Source: Branchipolynoe longqiensis (taxonomy: Eukaryota > Annelida > Polychaeta > Phyllodocida > Polynoidae). Taken from it: a stretch of 64,000 bases of DNA. The notes beneath the pieces are model-generated. The model was not told where the DNA came from, made no database searches, and worked only from the letters and a program-made list of their open reading frames with translations. The stretch spans positions 6,967,686 through 7,031,685 of the forward strand of contig CM059194.1 of assembly GCA_030323885.1 (NCBI GenBank), given 5' to 3'. Below, one piece after another: positions 58,101 through 60,265 of this stretch. The stretch's first letter is position 1. Each line of letters starts with the position of its first letter. The translations under genes were made by a program, and so were the position numbers.

Positions 58101-60265
58101 AAGCACATCCGAGATATATTATACTCCCTAATCAATGACCCAGTTGTACTCGTATGACCTCTAATTGTGCTTCTGCTCACTCAGGGAGTGTCTGGTAGCA
58201 CTGGTTAAGCACATCCGAGATATATTATACTCCCTAATCAATGACCCAGTTGTACTCATATGACCTCTAATTGTGCTTCTGCTCACTCAGGGAGTGTCTG
58301 GTAGCACTGGTTAAGCACATCCGAGATATATTATACTCCCTAATCAATGACCCAGTTGTACTCGTATGACCTCTAATTGTGCTTCTGCTCACTCAGGGAG
58401 TGTCTGGTAGCACTGGTTAAGCACATCCGAGATATATTATACTCCCTAATCAATGACCCAGTTGTACTCGTATGACCTCTAATTGTGCTTCTGCTCACTC
58501 AGGGAGTGTCTGGTAGCACTGGTATATTATACTCCCTAATCAATGACCCAGTTGTACTCGTATGACCTCTAATTGTGCTTCTGCTCACTCCGGGAGTGTC
58601 TGGTAGCACTGGTTAAGCACATCCGAGATATATTATACTCCCTAATTAATGACCCAGTTGTACTCGTATGACCTCTAATTGTGCTTCTGCTCACTCAGGG
58701 AGTGTCTGGTAGCACTGGTATATTATACTCCCTAATCAATGACCCAATTGTACTCGTATGACCTCTAATTGTGCTTCTGCTCACTCCGGGAGTGTCTGGT
58801 AGCACTGGTTAAACACATCCGAGATATATTATACTCCCTAATTAATGACCCAGTTGTACTCGTATGACCTCTAATTGTGCTTCTGCTCACTCAGGGAGTG
58901 TCTGGTAGCACTGGTTAAACATACCCCAGATATATTATAATCTCTAATCAACGACCCATTTGTACTCGTATGACCTAATTGCGCGTCTGCTCACTCAGGG
59001 AATGTCTGGTAGCACTGGTTAAACATACCCCAGATATATTATAATCTCTAATCAACGACCCATTTGTACTCGTATGACCTAATTGCGTGTCTGGTCACTC
59101 AGGGAGTGTCTGGCGGCGCTGGTTAAACACACTGAGTTGGCAGAGGTGAGGTGCCCCTTCCGGGATGGTGACGTCACATGTAGCTTCTCCCTCCAGCACC
59201 GCGAGATAAAAGCTGTAAGTAGCAAACACCTTCCATATGTTCTTCTTTCTTCCTTTACGACAAATTTAAGAACCCTGTTAAATAATTCTGCTCACAAAAA
59301 TATCTTTATGACAAATTTAAGAACCCAGTTAGATCATTCTGTTCGCAAAAATACTTATCCGATCAGTTGTGGGTTTAAAGTTGCATAGCCCGATGGTTTT
59401 TCAGTTTCTATCATTTTCTGAGATAAATATATTAGATTGATCGTTATAACCGACCTTACTTTCGTCTGAAGTGACTGATTTAAAAATTACTAACTTAGGA
59501 CACTTTGAAGTGTAAACATGCCAAAGTAATTTTGGGTGACTTAGCTTCAGTCATCTCAATCCGCGCTTGTCAATCAGATAGGAATTGGTCTGGTCGGTCA
59601 TGGGATTCGATTCAAACCATTTGCGCGTTACTCCAACAACTTAACAATTTATACTTGTCACTACCTAGCCTGATTTAATGAGTGTCTATTGGCACATACT
59701 TGATTGTCTGCCTTTACATGTAAAAGCGATGGTTTGAACAAAAAACAAACATTTCTCGCCGTGAATATGGCCTATGCTGCCGATACGGCCTAAAGAAACC
59801 ACCAATCAATCAATCAATCAACCTTGCCTGGCACTCAGCATGACTAAATGAGACCAGCCATAGAAAGAGGACGGCCAATTGTCCGCCATTGAAATTTCCC
59901 CTGCTTAATCAACAAATGTACCACCACCCCCCACCCCCCAACCCCCGAAAAATTGAGTCTGAAGTGCCAGCGGGCTTTGCTTGCAGCTGGTAGATGATGA
60001 GGTGTTCGAGCACTTCCTGCAGCGCAGTATGCAACTGATGGAGCACCACACTCAGAACAGCTACCACTGTAAGACCGCCAACTGCACTAGCTGGTGCATC
60101 TCTACTGGCACTGTCGACAAGTGGAAGTGCCCGGTGTGTGAGGCGGTGAACTGCCTCACTTGTAAGGCCATCCACGAGTCGCTCTCCTGCCTCGAATACC
60201 AGCGAGATCTCGAACTGAACTTGGCCACGAACGAGAACTCGCGTCGAACCAACGCTGTCATCAAG
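18916..60265 (+). CDS. RBCK1: RBCK1/HOIL-1-like LUBAC subunit with SHARPIN-like N-terminus (3' end beyond window)
   Basis: Coding exons: 18916-19155, 22931-23135, 28262-28410, 29009-29166, 32079-32172, 34270-34432, 36169-36365, 41387-41563, then 50794-50972, 59103-59214 and 59987-60265. All phases agree. Module order, with residues from the first ATG: PH-like region (about 30-140), polar linker, LUBAC-tethering motif (about 202-235), ubiquitin-like domain (about 251-325), Pro-rich linker, NZF zinc finger (about 405-425), RING1 and IBR. All RING1 and IBR zinc ligands visible so far are present. In mammals HOIL-1 (RBCK1) is an RBR E3 ligase that makes ester-linked monoubiquitin and joins HOIP and SHARPIN in LUBAC, which makes linear ubiquitin chains in NF-kB signalling. 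The RING2 with the catalytic Cys is not in the window. The N-terminal region is absent from mammalian HOIL-1 and resembles SHARPIN in position and predicted fold. Confidence 0.93.
19850..20155 (+). mobile_element. MITE 'CATAGTCCGATG' family, diverged copy
   Basis: Interior and 3' half match (ends CATCGAACTATGCAACT); the 5' end is decayed. Confidence 0.55.
20221..20995 (-). mobile_element. Non-LTR retrotransposon 3' fragment (Jockey/CR1/L2-like)
   Basis: The minus-strand frame 20957-20595 encodes the end of a reverse transcriptase: QQNRALKILYSKDYLTP just upstream, then LPEIFDNLF, HSHNTRQ and GTNIWNSIPVEIRNL. That is the usual C-terminus of Jockey/CR1/L2-group LINEs. It ends in a (TTGAA)n tail near 20224-20240. 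The 5' end is truncated and abuts the MITE at 21025. Confidence 0.75.
21025..21484. mobile_element. MITE with AGCCCCAGTCACAC ends
   Basis: 460 bp with inverted ends AGCCCCAGTCACACCTGCCCGG / TGTGTGACTGGGGCT and a GC-rich interior full of CCGGG(G/A) words. A second copy, with clear TAA duplications, is at 49454-50054. This suggests the PIF/Harbinger superfamily. Confidence 0.75.
21955..22285 (+). mobile_element. SINE-A, full-length
   Basis: tRNA-like head (GGCCGAATGGGTTAGAGCGT, B box GTGTTCGAACCC), the complete body and an (AAAC)n tail. Confidence 0.85.
22518..22828 (+). mobile_element. SINE-A, full-length
   Basis: Head GGCCGAATCGGTAGAGCGCA with B box GATTTCGATTCCC, body and (AAAC)n tail. About 100 bp upstream of RBCK1-like exon 2. 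Confidence 0.85.
22931..23135 (+). CDS. RBCK1: RBCK1-like exon 2 (second half of PH-like region)
   Basis: Acceptor GTGTGATTAG, donor CCG|GTAAGT, phase 0 to 1. Encodes LFFKVSLAAAGYQV through RFGLSLFGDNLQEFLDILF. A beta strand (RFGLSLF) followed by an amphipathic helix (NLQEFLDILFPAL) is the expected end of a PH fold, as in the N-terminus of SHARPIN. The PH assignment is inferred from pattern and gene context, not from clear identity. Confidence 0.78.
24253..25218 (+). CDS. DIRS-B gag-like protein
   Basis: Intact frame of about 322 residues from ATG 24253 (the frame extends upstream to 24136). Features: a charged N-terminus (MGEMAAKRSK), a coiled segment (VTRLVQQRLDEML), a Lys/Arg patch (SSRKRKHKRK), then a core shared with DIRS-C gag: DDRKKFE..LHTVHKGVLA, RRFENVFKAVCT.AGK.V.RSKKV and PIKGKPLDKTKMFG. 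The C-terminus is Arg/Gly-rich (RGRGHRQSFGW). The core identity to 53287-54282 shows common descent. No RT follows, so any mobility would need help in trans. Confidence 0.8.
   Translation: MGEMAAKRSKPEASQVLSKDDATPGMGSTHSREQSPDPALSNLDDRVTRLVQQRLDEMLPTQQRHKQAISEESEWEDWSDQDTSTDDIDEEDFSSRKRKHKRKAVSSDGDVKLSDDRKKFEPCLHTVHKGVLAALAAMVSVTNRMMTENRFQTRCADMDSSIALLTATSNFLSYRRFENVFKAVCTGAGKAVSRSKKVVDNDGREYTLFLPPKPIKGKPLDKTKMFGSQLEYLFKQVETASKSGKHLDGKKIDNNLNCFRKSRQDFRGRRTGQRGCFVTGGSYGYQSRGRGHRQSFGWNDGNRPLKQTQPHQKPFPHPGNK
25380..25545. repeat. (CAACC/CAAT)n simple repeat
   Basis: Irregular AACCAAC / AACCAATC units inside the deleted part of DIRS-B; resembles an expanded SINE tail. Confidence 0.7.
26207..27118 (-). 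mobile_element. SINE-A split by a LINE insertion
   Basis: SINE-A tail at 26207-26244, body and tRNA head at 26818-27118. The intervening LINE fragment is flanked by ATGTCCTGGCAA(T/C)AT on both sides, a target-site duplication. Confidence 0.8.
26245..26817 (+). mobile_element. Non-LTR retrotransposon C-terminal fragment
   Basis: Encodes MAKASASFGRLHQRLWNNHH, VKGKIYRAIVLSTLLYGAEA, then after an in-frame TGA near 26418 KKLHAFMMRHLRSIMRLTWK, LRWTGHLMRM and PRLRFKDTIKRNLK, ending WRAAVK*. This is the common C-terminal segment of LINE endonuclease-reverse transcriptases after the RT domain. Short 3' tail of ATG/GAT repeats. 5'-truncated and dead. Confidence 0.8.
27196..27330 (+). mobile_element. 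SINE-A, head plus partial body
   Basis: CAGACGGGATGATTGAGTGG head with a degraded B box (TGTATTCGATACC) and a short, rearranged body. Confidence 0.6.
27478..27601 (+). mobile_element. SINE-A, 5' half
   Basis: GGGCGCGGTGGCCTAATCGG head, B box GAGTTCGGTTCC and the body to GGCATTAATAGGA; truncated there. Confidence 0.75.
28262..28410 (+). CDS. RBCK1: RBCK1-like exon 3 (linker)
   Basis: Acceptor CATTGTCAG, phase 1; ends in phase 0 before GTCTCT. Encodes a polar, Ser/Lys-rich segment (GKHLETSANKKKLKLDV ... DDMAALGSVNQ) with no recognisable fold, lying between the PH-like and LTM modules. Confidence 0.75.
28436..28800 (+). repeat. Long polypyrimidine tract (TTCTC-rich)
   Basis: About 360 bp of almost pure C/T on the plus strand directly downstream of RBCK1-like exon 3; no unit is strictly periodic. 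The long open frame here is an artefact of the missing purines. Confidence 0.85.
29009..29166 (+). CDS. RBCK1: RBCK1-like exon 4 (LUBAC-tethering motif)
   Basis: Acceptor GCATGTAG, donor CC|GTGAGT. Encodes ELVERLQRAVAGGDADAAQQ and the following VARQLANIRVSLDVNV. This is the RAVAGGD...A..LA..RV.L.V pattern shared by the LUBAC-tethering motifs of HOIL-1 and SHARPIN, which heterodimerise through it and bind the HOIP UBA. Confidence 0.93.
29998..31535 (+). mobile_element. SINE-A split by a LINE insertion
   Basis: SINE-A head and body at 29998-30172 resume at about 31488-31535 (TGACTGAGTGGGATATCAGG). TGACTGAG is duplicated at both junctions. Confidence 0.75.
30173..31487 (-). mobile_element. 5'-truncated non-LTR retrotransposon with RNase H domain
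   Basis: On the minus strand, one frame (from about 31473) gives LSIYTDGSKDESWVAAAAVC, the first catalytic Asp region of RNase H. A frameshift near 31150 leads to the 31223-30408 frame with LIFTAEAPALLLALECIEIS, YVIYSD and LYWVPGHAGIQGNERADRAA, the remaining RNase H motifs and a short C-terminus. RNase H after RT is typical of I/Jockey-group LINEs. The 3' end (30173-30300) is a family tail seen also at 9690 and 59684, ending in (TTGA)n. Non-functional. Confidence 0.82.
32079..32172 (+). CDS. RBCK1: RBCK1-like exon 5 (UBL, first half)
   Basis: Acceptor TGTTTTAG, phase 2 to 0, donor AAG|GTGACA. Encodes VKIYIEDQQISGGPIILYL and KPSTKIKELKKK, the first beta hairpin and the start of the helix of a ubiquitin-like domain. 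Confidence 0.9.
32434..32613. mobile_element. pogo/Tigger-like MITE, 180 bp
   Basis: Terminal inverted repeats CAGTAAAACCTCTCTAAT / TTAGAGAGGTTTTACTG flanked by TA on both sides, the target of the Tc1/mariner-pogo superfamily. Ends match the classic CAGT...ACTG form. No transposase. Confidence 0.88.
33090..34140. repeat. 5S rRNA-derived repeat arrays in opposed orientation
   Basis: Seven plus-strand units (about 33420-34140, period near 105 bp) and three minus-strand units (about 33090-33420). Each carries the 3' half of 5S rRNA: AGTACTTGGATGGGTGACCA, CCTGGGAATACAAGGTGCTG and TAGA. A non-5S spacer (CATCCTGATACAGGCTTATA) follows. Probably descended from a 5S-derived SINE (SINE3 type) or a 5S pseudogene cluster. 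Confidence 0.85.
33313..33422 (-). pseudogene. Near full-length 5S rRNA pseudogene
   Basis: The minus strand keeps recognisable 5S blocks in order: GGTTGAAACACAGTTTCACG, TCTGATTACCAAAGTTAAAC, AATGTTG, AGTACTTTGATAG and the AATGAAAGGTGATGTAGAC 3' end. The Pol III box A region (AAGTTAAAC) is diverged and the 5' strand of helix I is lost, so it is unlikely to make 5S rRNA. Confidence 0.75.
34270..34432 (+). CDS. RBCK1: RBCK1-like exon 6 (UBL, second half)
   Basis: Acceptor TGTGTTTAG, donor AAAG|GTACG. Encodes QNWIIGKRIATDGQTLEQCG and DNTPIFLYLSSS. This matches the W-V-I-G-x-x-L...L...GV...FLYLLS signature of the HOIL-1/SHARPIN UBL. The exon's 3' end and its donor are duplicated about 245 bp downstream (34585-34671). 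Confidence 0.94.
34585..34671 (+). pseudogene. Duplicate of the UBL exon 3' end with its donor
   Basis: Repeats the end of exon 6 (CATCGAGCC.CGCAGCCGGC ... CTCAAAGGTACG) with a 40-nt variant insert. About 150 bp of following intron is also duplicated. No acceptor precedes it, so it is a decoy donor rather than a usable exon. Confidence 0.75.
34945..35280 (+). mobile_element. SINE-A, full-length
   Basis: Degenerate head GATTTGGTAGAGCGCACGCT, complete body and an AAGCAAGCAATC tail. Confidence 0.8.
35540..35682 (-). mobile_element. SINE-A, 5' half
   Basis: Minus-strand head (GGCCGAATGAGTTAGAGCGT complement) and body to CCTAATAATGCC. Confidence 0.75.
36169..36365 (+). CDS. RBCK1: RBCK1-like exon 7 (Pro-rich linker)
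   Basis: Acceptor TTTCCAACAG, donor TCG|GTGAGT, phase 1 to 0. Encodes a Pro/Thr/Ser-rich low-complexity linker (PPPTTNPEPAASPS ... PPPTPRPETPSTEVS). A linker of this kind joins UBL and NZF in vertebrate HOIL-1 and SHARPIN. Confidence 0.88.
36405..36495 (-). mobile_element. SINE-A tail fragments, two in tandem
   Basis: Two adjacent copies of TCCTAGCAACATCTAAGGTC with short flanks. Confidence 0.65.
36935..39203 (+). mobile_element. GC-rich element of unknown class, long copy with gag-like ORF
   Basis: Very GC-rich compared with its surroundings. Begins GGTCGTAATGCGAAGCATTG and ends CTTCCTTTTCGCGCATC; near-terminal GATGCGAGGAGAGGAAGAG and its imperfect complement at the end form short inverted repeats. 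A TATA box (CTTATAAGG, about 37167) with an initiator-like CTCAGGCACT lies upstream, and AATAAA (about 39153) near the end. So it looks like a complete Pol II transcription unit. Its end joins the start of a second copy with no spacer. Confidence 0.7.
37279..38420 (+). pseudogene. Gag-like gene of the GC-rich element, frameshifted
   Basis: ATG 37279 (ACCATGC context) begins MPRGKGRGRKGSRAGPRTPG, a basic, Pro-rich start, then a predicted helix (ISAILEALQLIQLEQRQTSA). The frame shifts near 37610 into 37749-type reading with RRSVKRQGVPADYIFPSDLV, TVRRYSETVFTWIADGRLPH and NLLRVECI. It shifts again near 38100-38250 into a frame with CAYCANVRRVLTMHSEADC, a C-x2-C-x9-H-x4-C zinc-knuckle-like motif. 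Basic start, helical capsid-like middle and terminal zinc motif suggest a gag-type protein; the family is not recognised. Confidence 0.5.
39204..39816 (+). mobile_element. GC-rich element, short copy in head-to-tail tandem
   Basis: 613 bp with the same 5' (about 280 nt, including the TATA region) and 3' (about 270 nt, including AATAAA) sequences as the long copy. Its middle is about 55 nt of different sequence (CACCCACCCACCCTACACTC...) in place of the 1.7 kb ORF region. It is therefore a distinct short form rather than a simple deletion of its neighbour. Confidence 0.75.
41387..41563 (+). CDS. RBCK1: RBCK1-like exon 8 (NZF zinc finger)
   Basis: Acceptor CTCACACAG, donor CAG|GTCAGC, phase 0 on both sides. 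Encodes WACPRCTLDLPWSRVSCTLC, a W-x-C-x2-C-x10-C-x2-C NZF finger that binds ubiquitin in this family. It continues into a charged helix (TPEEQARLAEAQVHEEQAKQ) like the NZF tail of HOIL-1. The Thr of the usual ubiquitin-contacting Thr-Phe pair is kept, but the Phe is Leu here. Confidence 0.94.
41775..41945 (+). mobile_element. SINE-B (tRNA-derived)
   Basis: Complete copy: CACTGACCTCTCAAGCAAAG, A-box-like TGTAATGGTTAGC, B box GGGTTCGAGTCC, CAATATTTCCCATTTACATC tail. Confidence 0.8.
42235..44340. repeat. 48/45-bp minisatellite, about 44 units
   Basis: Units ACATACATTAAGATAGAACT + CATTGTAGAGCGCATATAGG + CGTTACTG (48 bp) occupy mainly 42235-43700. A 45-bp form (CATTGAGCGTATATAGG) occupies mainly 43700-44340. 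Both lengths are multiples of three, so the minus strand stays open for 359 and 406 codons as 16- and 15-residue repeats (SSILMYVSNAYMRST). I judge these non-coding: they lie in an intron, antisense to the gene, and vary like DNA repeats. Confidence 0.9.
45160..45532 (+). mobile_element. MITE 'CATAGTCCGATG' family copy
   Basis: AATGCATAGTCCGATAAATG at the left, AACTCAAAACCATGCAACTT at the right, with an internal (AT)n near 45398. It preserves the empty-site sequence CTAACTTAGATACTGG. Confidence 0.7.
45707..45980 (-). mobile_element. SINE-A, nearly complete
   Basis: Body from GTCCTAGCAGCATCTAAGG to the B box GGGTTCGAACCC on the minus strand; ends about 90 bp before the alternative last exon. 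Confidence 0.8.
46075..46371 (+). CDS. RBCK1: RBCK1-like alternative last exon (RING-less isoform), probable
   Basis: A strong acceptor (CTGTTGTCATTTCAG) opens a phase-0 exon that continues the NZF helix as MQRQQEESDPSLLTLRQKDL, then an acidic Asp/Glu/Ser-rich tail, and stops at TGA 46369-46371. I find no good internal donor. AATAAA lies at 46728-46733. Joined to exon 8 it would give a product of about 559 residues with PH-like, LTM, UBL and NZF but no RING-IBR-RING. The NZF exon can also splice in frame directly to 50794, so this exon would be used alternatively. Confidence 0.65.
   Translation: MQRQQEESDPSLLTLRQKDLDLMLRLLIESRANENQATANDSAEVVSDGDTDNENVAVDPDLAVDCPDSGDCSSVEPHSDNEHTDPSDNRLQSTDNGS
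46728..46733 (+). terminator. AATAAA polyadenylation signal of the alternative last exon
   Basis: Canonical hexamer 357 nt after the stop codon of the 46075-46371 exon, followed by a T/G-rich stretch (GCTCGTGCTTTATTAGCTG). Consistent with premature cleavage inside the RBCK1-like gene. Confidence 0.5.
46800..47130 (+). mobile_element. SINE-A, full-length
   Basis: GGGCGCGGTGGCCTAGTCGG head, B box GAGTTCGGTTCCC, body, CAACAAACAAGC tail. Confidence 0.85.
47305..47985 (+). mobile_element. Cluster of SINE-A copies
   Basis: A minus-strand tail fragment (47305-47340), then three plus-strand pieces: 47340-47535 (head and half body), 47546-47820 (full, with an internal gap) and 47822-47985 (3' half). 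Heads GGCCGAATGAGTTGGGTGTC and GGCCAAGTGAGTTAGAGCGT are tRNA-like. Confidence 0.8.
48000..48120 (-). mobile_element. MITE 'CATAGTCCGATG' family end
   Basis: GTTGCATAGTCCGATGACTT followed by TAGATAAATATACCAGGTTG, the 3' end read backwards. Partial. Confidence 0.55.
48295..48610. repeat. C- and G-run low-complexity region
   Basis: C8-C10 runs with (CAC)n, then G9-G12 runs with GTGTG. Potential quadruplex-forming on one strand; no gene. Confidence 0.75.
49150..49453 (+). mobile_element. SINE-A, full-length
   Basis: Head GGCCGAGTGGGTAGGGTGGA, B box GAGTTCCAATCCC, body; the tail runs directly into the MITE at 49454. Confidence 0.8.
49454..50054. mobile_element. PIF/Harbinger-like MITE, same family as 21025-21484
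   Basis: Inverted ends AGCCGAGGTCACACCTACC / GGTAGGTGTTACTTAGGCT, flanked by TAA at 49451-49453 and 50055-50057. GC-rich CCGGGG-type interior. Confidence 0.82.
50105..50445 (+). mobile_element. tRNA-SINE of a widespread invertebrate type
   Basis: tRNA-like head (GCGGGACATAGCTCAGACAG), then TTGGGCTATTTTCCATTCCA, GTGCATATAAAAGACCCCTT, GCTGCTTATGG and GACGTCCAATAGACGATGAT, ending CAATGTGCTCTAGAGGCATC. From general knowledge, this body is very common in molluscs and seen in other invertebrates. Single copy in this window and clearly different from SINE-A and SINE-B. Confidence 0.75.
50440..50580 (+). mobile_element. SINE-B, 3' part
   Basis: Starts within the head (GGTGTGGGTTCGAAACC) and continues CAATATTTCCAATTTTCATC to GTTGAACCTACC. 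Confidence 0.65.
50620..50793 (+). repeat. 57-bp repeat of the RING1-exon acceptor (three copies before the exon)
   Basis: Copies beginning CAG|ATGGCGCTGGTGGGAGG at about 50621, CAG|ATGCCGCTAGTGGGC at 50678 and CAG|ATGGCACTGGTGGGA at 50737 precede the exon start CAG|ATGGTGTTGGG at 50794. The 57-bp period (19 codons) keeps the last copy in frame with the exon. The second has an in-frame TAG. Confidence 0.85.
50794..50972 (+). CDS. RBCK1: RBCK1-like RING1 exon with GC donor
   Basis: Encodes a linker, then NCGICMEDVSTGQGVMLKEC and LHTFCR: RING1 ligands C-x2-C, C-x-H and the next Cys. Ends in phase 2 at TGCAG followed by GCAAGC, a GC-AG type donor. The AG joins G|GAG at 59103 to restore RECL. 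The acceptor is either GAATCAGCAG (exon starts 50794) or TATTAGCAG (exon starts 50737, adding 19 in-frame residues). Both sit in a four-copy 57-bp repeat. Confidence 0.9.
50940..51905 (+). repeat. Array of the RING1-exon 3' end plus GC donor
   Basis: The true exon end at 50940-50972 is followed by eight more copies of ATGCTCAAGGAGTGTCTGCA + CACCTTCTGCAG|GCAAGC, at about 51088, 51228, 51368, 51468, 51567, 51656, 51740 and 51850. They are separated by (CA)n-rich spacers with ATACAGATA. Reading on from the true exon meets TAG at 50986-50988, so the downstream copies cannot extend the protein. Confidence 0.93.
51906..52169 (+). repeat. CA-rich and (ACAT)n microsatellite
   Basis: CACACA/AACACATACAGATAACCA repeats end in about 17 ACAT units (52098-52169). 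DIRS-C inserted at its end; ACAT units resume at 57601. Confidence 0.85.
52170..52238 (+). repeat. DIRS-C left terminal repeat
   Basis: TTTTACCTCGGTAAACAGCC, then CTCAGGCTAG repeats and GAGAGGTAAGCACGTCCGGT. Inverted counterparts lie at 57241-57285 (outer part) and 57480-57516 (inner part). Confidence 0.88.
52925..54282 (+). pseudogene. DIRS-C gag-like gene, one frameshift
   Basis: From ATG 52925 (MATKRSKRGAAAAEG) the frame runs to about 53290. The homologous continuation is in another frame (53287-54282), so there is a shift between about 53235 and 53290. Features: acidic/Pro linker, Lys/Arg block (KKRKTKSKKKKRKRK), Ser/Thr-rich acidic stretch, then the core conserved with DIRS-B gag (DDRKKFEDVLHTVHKAVLAT, RRYENVFKSVCTDAGKEV, PIKGKPLDNTKMFGGQLQ). 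Arg/Gly-rich tail. Role: probably RNA binding and particle formation for the element. Confidence 0.8.
54348..56198 (+). CDS. DIRS-C reverse transcriptase / RNase H / DAM-like ORF
   Basis: Intact frame, 616 residues. [46 protein letters not shown] and the catalytic YIDD at 196-199. RNase H acidic residues: TTDAS (D362), ALELRA (E394), LTDNT (D418) and HIPGSQNTLAD (D469). The C-terminal ~130 residues ([37 protein letters not shown]) match the DAM-methyltransferase-like segment typical of DIRS elements. Uses element RNA as template for cDNA synthesis. Overlaps the recombinase ORF by about 150 nt in a different frame. Confidence 0.92.
   Translation: MAGNISNHISEWHKITSDQEIIEIVRGVQIPFTQIPVQSIIPFPYNIQPVERDALTKQVHKFFEKGIIQKVTHCSGQFISNIFSRPKPNGDVRMILDLTILNKRVEYRHFKMFSLDTARDLITPDAWMASVDLQDAYYTLPIMEQYRKFLRFIWDNQLYEFTCMPNGLACAPRLFTKLLKPVFSVMARKGHIMFPYIDDSFIIASTQIGCVNAVLDLCALLTKLGFYVHQQKSVFKPTKQLKCLGFILDTQSLTVSITEQKLIKFMTTATQLIKLSKPKIRQVAVLIGIMTSYAPAVLYGKAHIKSLEIDKNLALTRTKGNFERKMFISQEGLQDIGWWMQHIASSPNPIRMAEPNTVITTDASLEGWGAHRDGVTTGGRWLDDEKSDYINALELRAIYLGLRSLVKINKSQVRILTDNTTAMAYIRNMGGTKSKSCNQLSKLIWNWAQAQQVWLTVAHIPGSQNTLADYKSRNFHDHLEWSLSTHLFNFVCEKWGTPEVDLFASRNNNKLPCYVSWHPEPDAWKVDAFAITWENNYFYIFPPFSIISRVVRKIGLEGTHAILVVPDWDTQPWLPAVSQLAKDRIRFPRKLGNLTHHGPLVVHGDVSTTPLLAFLF
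56048..57157 (+). CDS. DIRS-C tyrosine recombinase
   Basis: Intact frame of up to 369 residues; the true start may lie inside the overlap with the upstream ORF. Lambda-integrase-type catalytic set: Arg ~207 (TGHRGQ), H316-x2-R319 (HSTRGAM), His 339 (LAHAGW) and Tyr 352 (KHYNKRL). DIRS elements use this enzyme, not a DDE integrase, to insert circular cDNA without target duplication, which fits the lack of one here. The N-terminal part (FLRKQLQQFGLDRITEDRI) resembles the core-binding domain. Confidence 0.92.
   Translation: MGHATLAASSFTTGKRSYTIPKKTRESDAPRTASGSRRRVNDAPIGIPFLRKQLQQFGLDRITEDRIVSDAWRPGTVKMYTTYLKKWGVHCLLMKVKPTNPKISQVARFLRSLEDEGLSFGSINAARCALSIILPRIDGETVGKHYVICYLLRSIYQRNPPKPKYSRFWDVSIVFKLFQAWPHNSWLDIKQLGFKVAVLLLLVTGHRGQTIVALSLTGLEIDKQQATFDLEKLLKSNTLGDPLSTVHLDCFPNDRKLCVVSAIRAYIYKTKDLRASQQLLVSFIKPHKAISRDTLARWTITVLKLAGVDTSKYSSHSTRGAMVSKARVLGISVKRILAHAGWKTAKSFAKHYNKRLEKPTGVAKRLLAN
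57241..57378 (+). repeat. DIRS-C internal complementary region
   Basis: First 45 nt complement the left terminal 45 nt; the next ~93 nt complement the outer right terminal repeat. In DIRS-1 this region templates the join of the two ends in a circular intermediate. Confidence 0.85.
57479..57600 (+). repeat. DIRS-C right inverted terminal repeat
   Basis: Pairs with 57286-57378 across a ~100-bp loop and, in its inner part, with 52202-52238. Ends CGTATAACTATACTAT at the resumed ACAT microsatellite. Confidence 0.85.
57601..57830 (+). repeat. (ACAT)n and CA-rich microsatellite, right of DIRS-C
   Basis: ACATACATACATACATACAC then CACACA-rich sequence, the continuation of the 51906-52169 repeat. Confidence 0.8.
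57985..59102 (+). repeat. ~90-105-bp array of the RING1b acceptor and exon start
   Basis: Eleven copies of TTCTGCTCACTCAG|GGAGTG + TCTGGTAGCACTGG precede the real exon (GGAGTGTCTGGCGGCGCTGG at 59103), separated by TATATTATACTCCCTAATCA, ATGACCCAGTTGTACTCG and TATGACCT. Two copies (near 58590 and 58788) read CTCCGGG and have lost the AG. Splicing to a decoy would meet an in-frame TGA at TCGTATGAC. Confidence 0.93.
59103..59214 (+). CDS. RBCK1: RBCK1-like exon completing RING1
   Basis: Acceptor CACTCAG, donor GCT|GTAAGT. Encodes ECLAALVKHTELAEVRCPFR and DGDVTCSFSLQHREIKA, supplying the last RING1 zinc ligands (C-x2-C with the upstream exon, then CPF and the C of TCS). The upstream intron holds 11 decoy copies of its acceptor and first ~35 nt. 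Confidence 0.95.
59370..59565 (-). mobile_element. MITE 'CATAGTCCGATG' family, half copy
   Basis: AAAGTTGCATAGCCCGATGG followed by TGAGATAAATATATTAGATT and CGTTATAACC; 3' half read backwards. Confidence 0.6.
59590..59850 (+). mobile_element. SINE-A remnant split by a LINE 3' end
   Basis: Degenerate head and body to CACTACCTAGCCTGA (59683); the LINE tail occupies 59684-59822 and ends (CAAT)n. SINE-A resumes GCCTGGCACTCAGCATGACT. Confidence 0.6.
59684..59822 (+). mobile_element. LINE 3'-end insertion
   Basis: Matches the tail of the LINE at 30173 (TGAGTGTCTATTGGCACATA, TGTAAAAGCGATGG, GCCGTGAATATGGCCTATGC) and ends CAATCAATCAATCAA. Severely 5'-truncated. Confidence 0.7.
59987..60265 (+). CDS. 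RBCK1: RBCK1-like IBR exon
   Basis: Acceptor TTGCTTGCAG, donor AAG|GTATG, phase 0 on both sides, 93 codons. Encodes the in-between-RING domain: YHCKTANCTSWC, KWKCPVCEAVNCLTCKAIHE and SCLEYQRDL, with its cysteine/histidine ligands. Ends TNAVIK, just before where RING2 should begin. RING2 is not found in 60266-64000, so the gene leaves the window. Confidence 0.96.
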
